Shown here piece after piece: positions 54,464 through 63,080 of a DNA stretch of 64,000 nucleotides (positions within the stretch are counted from its first letter, which is position 1; every line of letters starts with the position of its first letter). The translations under genes were made by a program, and so were the position numbers. Source of the stretch: Flavobacterium aestivum. GTDB taxonomy: Bacteria > Bacteroidota > Bacteroidia > Flavobacteriales > Flavobacteriaceae. Where the stretch lies: NCBI RefSeq assembly GCF_026870175.2, contig NZ_CP113977.2, positions 1,550,001 through 1,614,000 on the forward strand, written 5' to 3'. A model generated the notes under the pieces. The model searched no databases and was not told where the DNA came from. It saw nothing but the letters and a program-made list of their open reading frames with translations.

Positions 54464-56125
54464 TTAATTTTTTCCTTTTTTTATTATTTTCACTCCATCA
54501 CTCTGTACATTGGTTTTTATGTTCACCACATATATTCCTTCGGGATATTGACTTAAATCTATTGGTACGGTTCGCTCTTTGACAGGGAATCGTTGTAATA
54601 TACGACCTGCTATATCTACTACTGTAGCTGTTCCGTCTTCAAAATCATAGCCTATAATAATGTTGGTAAATGCCTGTGCGGGATTAGGAATGGCCTCTAC
54701 GCTTGTTTTTACTTTTTCTAGTTTGGTTTTGTCTTTGAGTTTTACTACCCAAAAATCATTTCCGCCTATATTTCCGTTTTTATCCTTAGAGGCGTTAGAG
54801 TTTGAGGTTCCAGCCATAAGATAGCCGCCATCTCTTGTTTCTATTAGTTTGCGTAGTATGTCTTCTCCGCCGCTTCCTACTGTTTTCTTCCAGGTTTCTT
54901 CGCCTTTTTCATCTATTTTTAAGGCGATGTAGTCATTAATTCCTTCTCTGTCTTTATTGATGAGATTAGTTGCTTTTCCAACCAGACCTTCTCTAGGTTG
55001 TTTGTTTTCGCTTTGGGCGTATCCGCCAATGAGATAGGTATGGTCTTTATTCTCGACCAATGAGGTTAAAATATCGACTTTCCCAAAATCGTAGGTTTTG
55101 CTCCAGAGAACTTCGCCTTTTTCATCCAGTTTGAGTACCCAGTAATCGGTTCCATTTCCTACGTTGCCTCCCAAAGTGGTAAGTGGTTGTGTACTGTTAG
55201 AATTTCCTCCCAGTATATAACCGTTATCCTGAGTCTGATGAATAGCATACAATTGGTCGTCTCCATTACTACCGTATGTTTTTTGCCACTCTATAATTCC
55301 GGCATTATCAATTTTTATAACCCAATAATCTCCTATTCCTTTATTAGGCTCGGTTTTGTCTCCGGATCGAGTTGAGTTTGAATATCCTCCTATAATATAT
55401 CCGTTATCTTGGGTTTGTTCCATGCTTCTAAGTAAATCGGCATACTCACCTCCATACGTTTTTTGCCACTCAACAACTCCTGATTTGTCGAGTTTAACAA
55501 TCCAATAGTCCATGTTGCCACGACTTTTTTCGGATTTGGCACACAAATCAGGTTTAGCGTCTAATGGTACTGCATGAAGAGCATTTTTTTCTTCTGCCGG
55601 ACTTGAGCTGGAGGAACCTCCTAGCATATAACCGCCATCTTTGGTCTGAAAAGCGCATACCAGTTCATCCTGACTGCTGCCGCCTATGGTTCTTTGCCAT
55701 TGCTCTTCGCCTTTGGCATTAAGCTTAACTACCCAAAAATCCGTTACGCCTCTACAAGAGTCTTTTTTCTGAAAATCTTTTGATGAACTGGAAGTACCAG
55801 CAAGAATAAAGCCACCATCTGTGGTGTTTTTTATGCTTTGTAATAAATCGAATCCGCTGCCCCCGATGCTTTTTTGCCAGTCGAGTTCGCCTTTTTCATC
55901 CATTTTCCAAATCCAGTAATCAAGATCTCCGTGATTGTTATCTGTTTTATTTCCGCTTTTGTCAGAGAGAGAGCTTCCAGCGAGTATAAAACCATAATCG
56001 GCTGTGGGTTGTGCATCAAAAAGATAATCGGCATGTTTGCCTCCATATGATTTTTCCCAAAGTATGTCCTGAGAGTGTATCAGTAGGGGGAAAAAAAGTA
56101 GGGGTAATAAGTATTTTTTCTTCAT
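54464..56125 (-). CDS. T9SS-secreted repeat (propeller-like) protein
   Basis: 553 residues. Signal peptide 1-18 (LFFPLLIHSQ), then about seven repeats of 55-65 residues with the phrase W-K-x-GG...D...T-DGGFILAG-S (for example DLDYWIWKMDEKGELDWQKS). From about 475 to the end is a type A T9SS sorting domain (VEAIPNPAQAFTNIIIGYDF, YPEGIYVVNIKT, VKIIKKGK). It is therefore exported to the surface or medium by the gliding-linked secretion system. It starts the Rhs operon, 8 bp before the next gene, and may anchor or display the Rhs proteins (inference). Confidence 0.88.
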   Translation of the reverse strand: MKKKYLLPLLFFPLLIHSQDILWEKSYGGKHADYLFDAQPTADYGFILAGSSLSDKSGNKTDNNHGDLDYWIWKMDEKGELDWQKSIGGSGFDLLQSIKNTTDGGFILAGTSSSSKDFQKKDSCRGVTDFWVVKLNAKGEEQWQRTIGGSSQDELVCAFQTKDGGYMLGGSSSSSPAEEKNALHAVPLDAKPDLCAKSEKSRGNMDYWIVKLDKSGVVEWQKTYGGEYADLLRSMEQTQDNGYIIGGYSNSTRSGDKTEPNKGIGDYWVIKIDNAGIIEWQKTYGSNGDDQLYAIHQTQDNGYILGGNSNSTQPLTTLGGNVGNGTDYWVLKLDEKGEVLWSKTYDFGKVDILTSLVENKDHTYLIGGYAQSENKQPREGLVGKATNLINKDREGINDYIALKIDEKGEETWKKTVGSGGEDILRKLIETRDGGYLMAGTSNSNASKDKNGNIGGNDFWVVKLKDKTKLEKVKTSVEAIPNPAQAFTNIIIGYDFEDGTATVVDIAGRILQRFPVKERTVPIDLSQYPEGIYVVNIKTNVQSDGVKIIKKGKN

Positions 56126-56632
56126 TTTTGAGTGGTATTACTATAAAAAAAGTGCTGTTTTTCGCACTAAGGTTAGGTGTTTGTAATTTGGCGCAAGGAT
56201 ATGCCCTATTATTGGCATATACAATACCCACATTTAGTGATATTTTTAATTTTTTTCAATGATTTGGAGTCTCTAACAACTTTTCTTACAGTAAATTATA
56301 AATTACAAAAACTTTACTTACTCCTTAAAAAGATACATTCAATTTAATATTTATGTATTGGAGAGCTTTTGGTATGCTTTGGGCAAGATGTTTTTATGAA
56401 ATTGAAATGTAACTGTTTGATAGATAATATGTATTTGAAAAAAAATCCGAATGTTATTGATGAGATTTCTATACTGCCCCTAAAAGTGATTTTTTTTTGT
56501 GGGCAGTATAGATAAAACTTTTTTTAATCATAGAACGGTGCTGTGATTATGATGAAAATAGTTTCTCATTATGTGTAGCTATTCGCGACAATTTTTATAA
56601 GTCCAAACCTTTTGCTTTGTTAGGGTAGGATT
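56126..56632. other. AT-rich gene-free stretch upstream of the Rhs operon
   Basis: About 500 bp in which I see no protein-like frame on either strand. The operon's promoter must lie at its left side, but no TAnnTTTG match was evident on the minus strand near 56125. A near-palindromic TATACTGCCC...GGGCAGTATA (56470-56510) stands here and could be a hairpin or operator. Confidence 0.4.
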
Positions 56633-56755
56633 TCAATAATCATAATGATAAATATTTGTGATTAAAAGAAATAAAGTAATAAGGACACCAGCCCCACAAA
56701 TTACAATGAGTACATCAATAATTAAGAGCGTGTGTTTTGAGTTAAATAGTTTCAT
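56633..56755 (-). CDS. Possible 40-residue single-span membrane protein
   Basis: ATG at 56755 to TGA at 56633: a short basic start (MKLFNSKHTL) followed by an uninterrupted hydrophobic stretch (LIIDVLIVICGAGVLITLFL) and a polar end (TNIYHYDY). The composition fits a one-span small membrane protein, but frames of this length with hydrophobic codons arise by chance in AT-rich DNA. Conservation would be needed to accept it. Confidence 0.35.
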   Translation of the reverse strand: MKLFNSKHTLLIIDVLIVICGAGVLITLFLLITNIYHYDY

Positions 56756-56909
56756 TATAGATTGTTTTTTTGGTGAAACGCTTTACTCATTAAATCAGGT
56801 TTTGAGGGTTTTTGGTGGTTGATGCTTTTAATTGTAGATTTGTCGTGCATAACATTAATCTGTTTTAAGGTTAATAAATTTGTTTATGAACCGGAGTTCC
56901 AGCTTCGGT

Positions 56910-57170
56910 TTATTTTTTGTTTAAAATAGCTTTGCGTTGCAAATGTTTTTTTGAGGTTTCGTATAATCTTTTTTGATATAATTCAAAGAGTGCGTCTTCA
57001 ATATCTTCATTAGAGTTTCTGCCGTTAAAAACATGATTTATATAGGACTGTCCGTAAGGAATACCGTTTTTTCTAACTATTCCTTTGCTTTTCAATATGG
57101 CTTGTACGTCTTTTGAATAGCTGTTTTTAAAGACTTTCTTCATTTTTTTTCTCTCAGTAATTGTTATCAT
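56910..57170 (-). CDS. Small uncharacterised protein, possibly DNA-binding
   Basis: 86 residues; a second Met at codon 10 (MKKVFKNSYSKDVQAIL) may be the true start. The middle, GIVRKNGIPYGQSYINHVFN with GRNSNEDIEDALFELYQKR, has the length and periodicity of a short XRE-like helix-turn-helix. It is divergent from the HTH gene at 57298, a pattern of regulator pairs in mobile or phage-derived DNA. I do not recognise a named family. Confidence 0.55.
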   Translation of the reverse strand: MITITERKKMKKVFKNSYSKDVQAILKSKGIVRKNGIPYGQSYINHVFNGRNSNEDIEDALFELYQKRLYETSKKHLQRKAILNKK

Positions 57171-57297
57171 AGGTAAGTACTGTTTTTTGTGACATATTTA
57201 TTTTAACTTTACTACGGCGGTGCTATTTTTCTTGCATCTCAAAGATATATCATTTATTAATATGTTGTATCAAAAATAATATAAAAATTTTAAAAAA

Positions 57298-57672
57298 ATG
57301 CAAACAGAGGGAGAAAGATTGAGATATTACATTGAAAGTAAGGGGGATAGTATTAGGAAGTTTTGTTTGGATAATGATATTTTGTACACTTCATTGCATC
57401 CGATATTGATGAATTCCAGACCTCTAGGAATAAATATCTTAAAGAAGATTATGGAATCTTGCCCTAATTTAAACGTGAATTGGGTATTAACCGGTAAGGG
57501 TGATGTTGAGATCAACCCTAATGAGGTTGATGCTTTAAAAGAACCTAATCCGATTTATGGAAATATTGATCCTGGTTATGAAGCTTTCTTAAAGTATTTG
57601 GACAGAGAAACCGCTGTTGAGAAAATAAAGAAGCTGATTGATCTTAGGCTCAATAAAAATGAAGCTAAATAG
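57298..57672 (+). CDS. XRE-like helix-turn-helix protein
   Basis: 124 residues. The N-terminal half (GERLRYYIESKGDSIRKFCL, DNDILYTSLHPIL, ILKKIMESCPNLNVNWVLTG) is a lambda-repressor-like HTH with the N-V-N-W-V-L-T-G-K-G-D ending typical of phage CI-type N-terminal domains. The C-terminal part is helical (FLKYLDRETAVEKIKKLIDL) with no peptidase domain. It is a likely transcriptional regulator, divergent from the 86-residue gene. Confidence 0.75.
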   Translation: MQTEGERLRYYIESKGDSIRKFCLDNDILYTSLHPILMNSRPLGINILKKIMESCPNLNVNWVLTGKGDVEINPNEVDALKEPNPIYGNIDPGYEAFLKYLDRETAVEKIKKLIDLRLNKNEAK

Positions 57673-58749
57673 ATTGGGATTTAAAAATGAAGCACAAAAC
57701 AATACCTTAAGATTGCTTCATAATGCAAAAATTCTAACTACCAATATTAATGTAAAGGATATTGCAATCCTATTGTTGTAATAAATAGCACCGATATGAG
57801 ATTGTGTGTGTTTGGTATAATCTTAATAAGTATCCCTTTTTGAGACGATTGTGTGATTGTCTTAAAAATCCAAAAAGATATTTTTTACTTTCTTTTAAAG
57901 CTACCCCAAAGTGTTTTAATGAAGAGTTAATGTTTGTAATAAGTTTGATGGGTGTTTTATTTTTACATCACCAACTTGTTTGAAAAGTTGAGCAATTTTC
58001 TATTCATTCTTTATTGAGTAATCATAAATAGATTGTTTTTATCTGTTTCAATTTTATAAAAACTGAGTTATTTCCAACCAGTTATTGATTCAATTTTTTT
58101 ACCAGTAAAGCTTTCTTTTTTTGTTCAAAATGCTTGAAATTAGATAAATACGATAAGTATTTTTCTTATGGATTACTTTTGAATCTGTATGCTAATTATG
58201 CCCCAAAACTTCTTGCGCAAATATTTGTTAGTGATATAACAAAAAACCAATATTAGTTATTATCTGACTATCAAAAATAGGAGTATTCTTTTTAATACCG
58301 CAAAAACATGCATTTTGTCTGTTAAATTTACTTTTTATTAGTTTATTTGATTTTGTTTTATTTCATTCGCATTTATAAACTGAATGTTAAAAAAATAGAA
58401 ACAATAAATACATCATCTTTTAATGTTATTTTTGTTTCGTGCAATTTTAGTATAATAAAAAGTTAATATTGTGTTTTTTTTTGCTTTCAAAAAGCGTTGT
58501 GTTGCCTTTATCAGATAGAATTGGGCTTGTAAATTTAAGCTGGAATCTGAGGATTGTTTTTCAAAAGAATAATTCTATCAACTTATATGCAATTATAAAA
58601 GAAAGTCGAGTAGGGAGAGTGTGAAATGGGTATGAATAATTGAATATTAGATAGAGTAGAGGCAAGGTCTAAAGCAGTAGTGTAAAACTGTAGAATTCTT
58701 ATTTTGTAACCTCCAATAAATAATCTAAAAATAAAAAATCATTTTGTAA
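57673..58749. other. Gene-poor AT-rich stretch of about 1.1 kb
   Basis: No frame longer than about 60 codons with protein-like composition was seen on either strand, and no tRNA or clear hairpin terminator. It separates the accessory island from the next conserved genes and may be decayed DNA. Confidence 0.45.
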
Positions 58750-59115
58750 ATGGAAAGATTTGTAATTACTAGGAATGCAGATGGTATGTTTCAATTTAGT
58801 TATAAAGACAGACAAGGAAGGACAATCTTTTATAGTGGGTGTTATACAAGAAAAACAATGTGTGTAAAAGGGATATGCTCAGTAAAATATAATTCGCAGG
58901 ACAGTGTGAAGTTTAATAAGAAGAAATCGCCTAACGGAAACATGTTTTACTTTAACATTAAGTCATCTAACGGAAAGGTCATCGCTATAAGCGAGTTGTT
59001 TGAGGAGAAGGAGATGCGTGATTCTTATATTACATCTATAAAAAGTGGTGCTTTTAATGCGATTATCGAAGAGGATAAAAAAGCTAAAAGCGTGTCTAGA
59101 GAACTAAGTTGGTAA
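58750..59115 (+). CDS. YegP/DUF1508-domain protein
   Basis: 121 residues with two DUF1508-type repeats: FVITRNADGMFQFSYKDRQG, YSGCYTRKTMCVKGICSVKY near 3-50, and PNGNMFYFNIKSSNGKVIAI, SELFEEKEMRDSYITSIKSG near 61-100. Members are small cytoplasmic proteins of unknown function that fold as YegP. It is monocistronic with a terminator 115 bp downstream. Confidence 0.85.
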   Translation: MERFVITRNADGMFQFSYKDRQGRTIFYSGCYTRKTMCVKGICSVKYNSQDSVKFNKKKSPNGNMFYFNIKSSNGKVIAISELFEEKEMRDSYITSIKSGAFNAIIEEDKKAKSVSRELSW

Positions 59116-59230
59116 TTTTAGTATTGACCCCAAATAAATCATAATTCCTAGCAATAGAATTAGAATCTATATTTCTTGTTATTTTTAATGATATTGAATT
59201 AGTATGTGCACTTTTTTATAACAAGAGCAG

Positions 59231-59257
59231 AAAGCTACCTGAGGGTAGCTTTTTTTG
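59231..59257 (+). terminator. Terminator downstream of the YegP-like gene
   Basis: AAAGCTACC (59231-59239) pairs perfectly with GGTAGCTTT (59244-59252) over a TGAG loop, followed by TTTTG. Confidence 0.85.
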
Positions 59258-59783
59258 TTTGTAACAGTTATTTGTGTTTGTAAGGTAATTTTTATTTTAA
59301 CAATATTTTAAACTTATCCCAGCTAATCATAAAATTTCAGAGTGCTTACTTTTTGGTTTAAAATCGATTAAACCATATGGATTTACTGGGGTAATGGGCG
59401 GTGTCTTGCTGTAGGAAACTACTAATTGTGAGCTTATTTTGTGATTTATGTTTTGTTAAATTTAATAAAAATTTAATAAAAATTTAATACGGAATTTTGA
59501 AAAATGTATTTTTCAAAAGTGCTTTTCGTCTCTTTTTTCTTATTTGTTGAATAATATTTTATTTTTTTTAATTTTTAAAAATTTAATTATTCATTGGGTT
59601 ATTGTGTGATAAAAATTATTGTTTTTGTGTTAAAATGTGATAAATTTTATAAAATTTTAAGTTTAAAAAAATGGAATGTTATTTTTTTGCCAAAAAAAAC
59701 ACGCTTAGAATTTGTATCCCATTTTTTGCTGCAAGAAATAATTTTAAAGTTTGCTTTATATTAATTTTCAAAAAGTTTAAATA
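59258..59783 (+). other. AT-rich region upstream of susC
   Basis: About 525 bp without a gene. 59455-59680 is extremely AT rich, with repeated AATTTAATAAAAATTTAAT-type words. It must contain the susC promoter and leader; no perfect TAnnTTTG element could be assigned (TAGAATTTG at 59706 is one base too long). Confidence 0.4.
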
Positions 59784-62700
59784 ATGAGATTAAAGTTCAA
59801 TGGATTCTTAGCACTACTTGTGGTGCTAGTGACGCAACTAACTTTTGCGCAAGAGAGATCTGTTTCAGGAATTGTTTCTGATAATGCAGGTATGCCTTTA
59901 CCAGGTGTAAGTGTATTAGTGAAAGGAACAAAAACTGGAACTCAATCAGATTTTGATGGAAAATTTTCTATCAAGGCTAACCCAAACGAAGTCTTGGTTT
60001 TTAGCTACGTGGGGATGAAACCCCAAGAAGTATCAGCAAGTTCTACTACACTTAAGGTAAAATTATCTAGTGGTACTACAGAACTTGAAAGTGTAGTTGT
60101 AACAACTGCATTAGGTATTAAGAGAGAGAAAAAATCTCTTGGTTATTCTACGCAGGAAGTTACTGGAGCTGATTTGTCAGCAGGAGCTTCAAGTGCAAAC
60201 TTCCTGAACGAACTTTCAGGTAAAGCTGCTGGTGTTAACATCAGAAAAAATACCAACTTTGGTGGATCTACAAACGTAGTTTCAAGAGGTGTTAAAAACC
60301 TTACTGGTGATAACCAAATGCTTATCGTTATTGATGGTATGCCAATTAATAACACTAACACTAACTCAAGCCAAGGTAGCCAAACACAAGGTGCACGTAA
60401 TACTTATGATTACGGTAATGCCGGTATGGATATTAACCCTGATGATATCGAGTCTTTAAACATCTTGAAAGGTGCTGCTGCATCTGCATTATACGGATGG
60501 CAAGCTGGTAATGGTGTAATCATGATTACTACCAAAAAAGGAAAATCTAAAAAAGGAATGGGAGTTACTATTTCTAGTGAGATGACTATTGGTACTGTTG
60601 ATAAATCAACTTTCCCTGAATATCAAGATAAATACGGACAAGGATATGGTCCAACGTATGATGCTGCAGGAAATCCAAAAGGTACTCCGGTAGGACCAAC
60701 AGGAGCATTCTTTACAATCGATAAAAACGGAAATCAAGTAGCTACTACTGTTGATGACGCTTCTTACGGTGTTGCTTTTGATCCGAACCTTTCTGTTTTC
60801 CAATGGAATGCTTATACACCTTTTACTGACAACTATGGTAAAAAAACTACTTGGCAAGCTGCAAAGAATGGACCAATTAAGTTCTTTCAAACAGCTCAAA
60901 CTTTCAACAATTCTGTCTCTTTAGAAGATGGTACAGATAAGACTAATTTTGTATTGAACTTCAACAATTTCAAAGAAAATGGTATTTTACCAAACAGTGA
61001 ATTGAAAAAGAACAATGTAAGTCTTAAATTTAACCACAAATTTACTGATAAGTTATCAGCTAGTGCATTTGCAAATTACTCTGCTCAAAAAACTGTAGGT
61101 AGAAATACAACTGGATACGGTGGAGATAACATTATGGGACAATTCCGTCAATGGTGGGCTACTAATGTTGATATAAAAGAACAACAAGAAGCTTTCGAAA
61201 GATCAGGAGGGCAAAACATCTCTTGGAACATGGCTGATCCAGCTAATGGTAACACAAGTGCTAAATACTGGGATAACCCATATTTTACAAGATACAAAAA
61301 CTACCAATCTGATGAGAGAAACCGTTTTATTGGTTATGCTCAATTAGATTATAAAGTAAACAACTGGTTATCTGCTTCTGGAAAAATTAGTACAGATAGT
61401 TATGCAGAATTACGTGAAGAAAGAAAAGCTGCTGGATCTCTAAACTCTGTGTTTGGAATCAACAGATTAGCTGTTCCTTCTGGATACCAAAAGTATGATG
61501 GAATGTTCTCTGAGCAAAACTATCAATTTACTTTAAACTTCAAGAAAAACATTACTGAGGATTTCTCTTTGACTGGATTATTAGGAGTTAACGCTTTAAG
61601 AACAAGACGTGTTTCTACTCTTTCATCTACAGAGGGTGGACTTATTATCCCAGGTATTTATTCATTGTCTAACTCAATGTCTCCAAACCCATTCCCAGTT
61701 GAAGTTGAAAACAATTCTGGTGTAAACAGTGGATATGCATCTGCATCTTTAGGATACAAAGACTTTTTATATTTAGATGGAACTTTCCGTCATGACGCTT
61801 TCTCTACTTTACCAAAAGGAGATAATTCAGTAAATACATTCTCTACATCTGCAAGTTATGTTTTCACAAAACATGTTGACCAACCATGGTTATCTTTCGG
61901 TAAATTGAGAGCAAGTTATGCTGAAAACCCACAAGGAAACATCGATTTGTATTCTTTACAAAGTGTATTTACCAAATTTAACCCATTTGGTTCAGCTCAA
62001 CTTTACTCTATTCCAAACGTAGGAGCTAATCCAGGTTTACGTCCTGTAAAAACTGCTTCAGAAGAGGTTGGTTTAGAAATGCAACTTTTCGACAGAAGAG
62101 TAGGATTTGATGTAAGTGTTTATAGAAGTTTAAGTTCTGATCAAATATTCCCAGTAGATTATTCTACTTCAACTGGACTTTCTCAAAGATACATCAATGC
62201 TGGATCTGTAGAAAACAAAGGAATTGAGGTACAATTCAATGCTACTCCAATAAAAACTAGCGATTTCCAATGGGATGTTTTTGTAAACTGGTCTAAAAAT
62301 AAGAACGAAGTTGTTGCTTTAGCTCCAGGAATCGAAACTCTTACATTAGGTACTTTCCAAGGAAACGTAAGTATCATTGCTAAAGAAGGGCGTCCTTATG
62401 GTGACATCATCGGAAAAGATTATGTTTATACTGCTGATGGACAAAGAATGACAAACAACGGTTCTTATGTAATGACTACTACAACTACAAATGTTATTGG
62501 TAACGTTACTCCAGACTGGATCGGTGGTTTACGTAACAAGTTTACTTACAAACAAGTTTCATTAGGATTCTTAATTGACATGCAAAAAGGTGGAGATATC
62601 TTCTCTCTTGACCAATATTACGGACAAGATTCAGGTTTATACAAATCTACTGCTGGAAATAATGAGTTAGGAAACCCAGTAAGAAATACTATCGCTAATG

Positions 62701-63077
62701 GTGGTGGAGTTATCCTTCCAGGTATTGACCAAACTACTGGTTTACCAAATACTATCAGAACAACACATCCAGAGGTTGCAGGAAGTATCTATGGATACAC
62801 TAAAAACCCACAAAAAGCTTTTGTTTATGATGCAGGTTTCATAAAATTGAGAGAGGTTAACATTACTTATACTTTCCCAACAAAACTAGTTTCTAAAATG
62901 AGTTTAACTGATTTACGTGTTTCTCTTGTAGGTTCAAATTTATGGATTATCGACAAAAATCTTCCAGATGCTGATCCAGAAAGTGGACTTAGCTCAGGTA
63001 ACTTGTCTGCAGGTTATTCAAGTGGTTCTCTACCAACAACAAGAAACATTGGTTGTAACCTAACATTAAAATTCTAA
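59784..63077 (+). CDS. SusC/RagA-type TonB-dependent outer-membrane transporter
   Basis: 1097 residues. Signal peptide 1-22 (QLTFAQ), an N-terminal carboxypeptidase-like domain (SGIVSDNAGMPLPGVSVLVK, SDFDGKFSIKA), a TonB-box-like VVVTTALGI (near 105), the plug (LSGKAAGVNIRK, MLIVIDGMPINN, DIESLNILKGAAASALYG) and a 22-strand barrel ending TTRNIGCNLTLKF. It imports glycans or peptides across the outer membrane together with its SusD lid. Codon use is smoother and more C-rich than its neighbours, suggesting high expression. susD follows after 3 bp. Confidence 0.95.
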   Translation: MRLKFNGFLALLVVLVTQLTFAQERSVSGIVSDNAGMPLPGVSVLVKGTKTGTQSDFDGKFSIKANPNEVLVFSYVGMKPQEVSASSTTLKVKLSSGTTELESVVVTTALGIKREKKSLGYSTQEVTGADLSAGASSANFLNELSGKAAGVNIRKNTNFGGSTNVVSRGVKNLTGDNQMLIVIDGMPINNTNTNSSQGSQTQGARNTYDYGNAGMDINPDDIESLNILKGAAASALYGWQAGNGVIMITTKKGKSKKGMGVTISSEMTIGTVDKSTFPEYQDKYGQGYGPTYDAAGNPKGTPVGPTGAFFTIDKNGNQVATTVDDASYGVAFDPNLSVFQWNAYTPFTDNYGKKTTWQAAKNGPIKFFQTAQTFNNSVSLEDGTDKTNFVLNFNNFKENGILPNSELKKNNVSLKFNHKFTDKLSASAFANYSAQKTVGRNTTGYGGDNIMGQFRQWWATNVDIKEQQEAFERSGGQNISWNMADPANGNTSAKYWDNPYFTRYKNYQSDERNRFIGYAQLDYKVNNWLSASGKISTDSYAELREERKAAGSLNSVFGINRLAVPSGYQKYDGMFSEQNYQFTLNFKKNITEDFSLTGLLGVNALRTRRVSTLSSTEGGLIIPGIYSLSNSMSPNPFPVEVENNSGVNSGYASASLGYKDFLYLDGTFRHDAFSTLPKGDNSVNTFSTSASYVFTKHVDQPWLSFGKLRASYAENPQGNIDLYSLQSVFTKFNPFGSAQLYSIPNVGANPGLRPVKTASEEVGLEMQLFDRRVGFDVSVYRSLSSDQIFPVDYSTSTGLSQRYINAGSVENKGIEVQFNATPIKTSDFQWDVFVNWSKNKNEVVALAPGIETLTLGTFQGNVSIIAKEGRPYGDIIGKDYVYTADGQRMTNNGSYVMTTTTTNVIGNVTPDWIGGLRNKFTYKQVSLGFLIDMQKGGDIFSLDQYYGQDSGLYKSTAGNNELGNPVRNTIANGGGVILPGIDQTTGLPNTIRTTHPEVAGSIYGYTKNPQKAFVYDAGFIKLREVNITYTFPTKLVSKMSLTDLRVSLVGSNLWIIDKNLPDADPESGLSSGNLSAGYSSGSLPTTRNIGCNLTLKF

Positions 63078-63080
63078 ATC

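Noticed and set aside
56910..57672. Prophage
   Set aside because: Two small DNA-binding-like genes stand back to back as in a phage switch, but no integrase, structural or lysis genes lie nearby.
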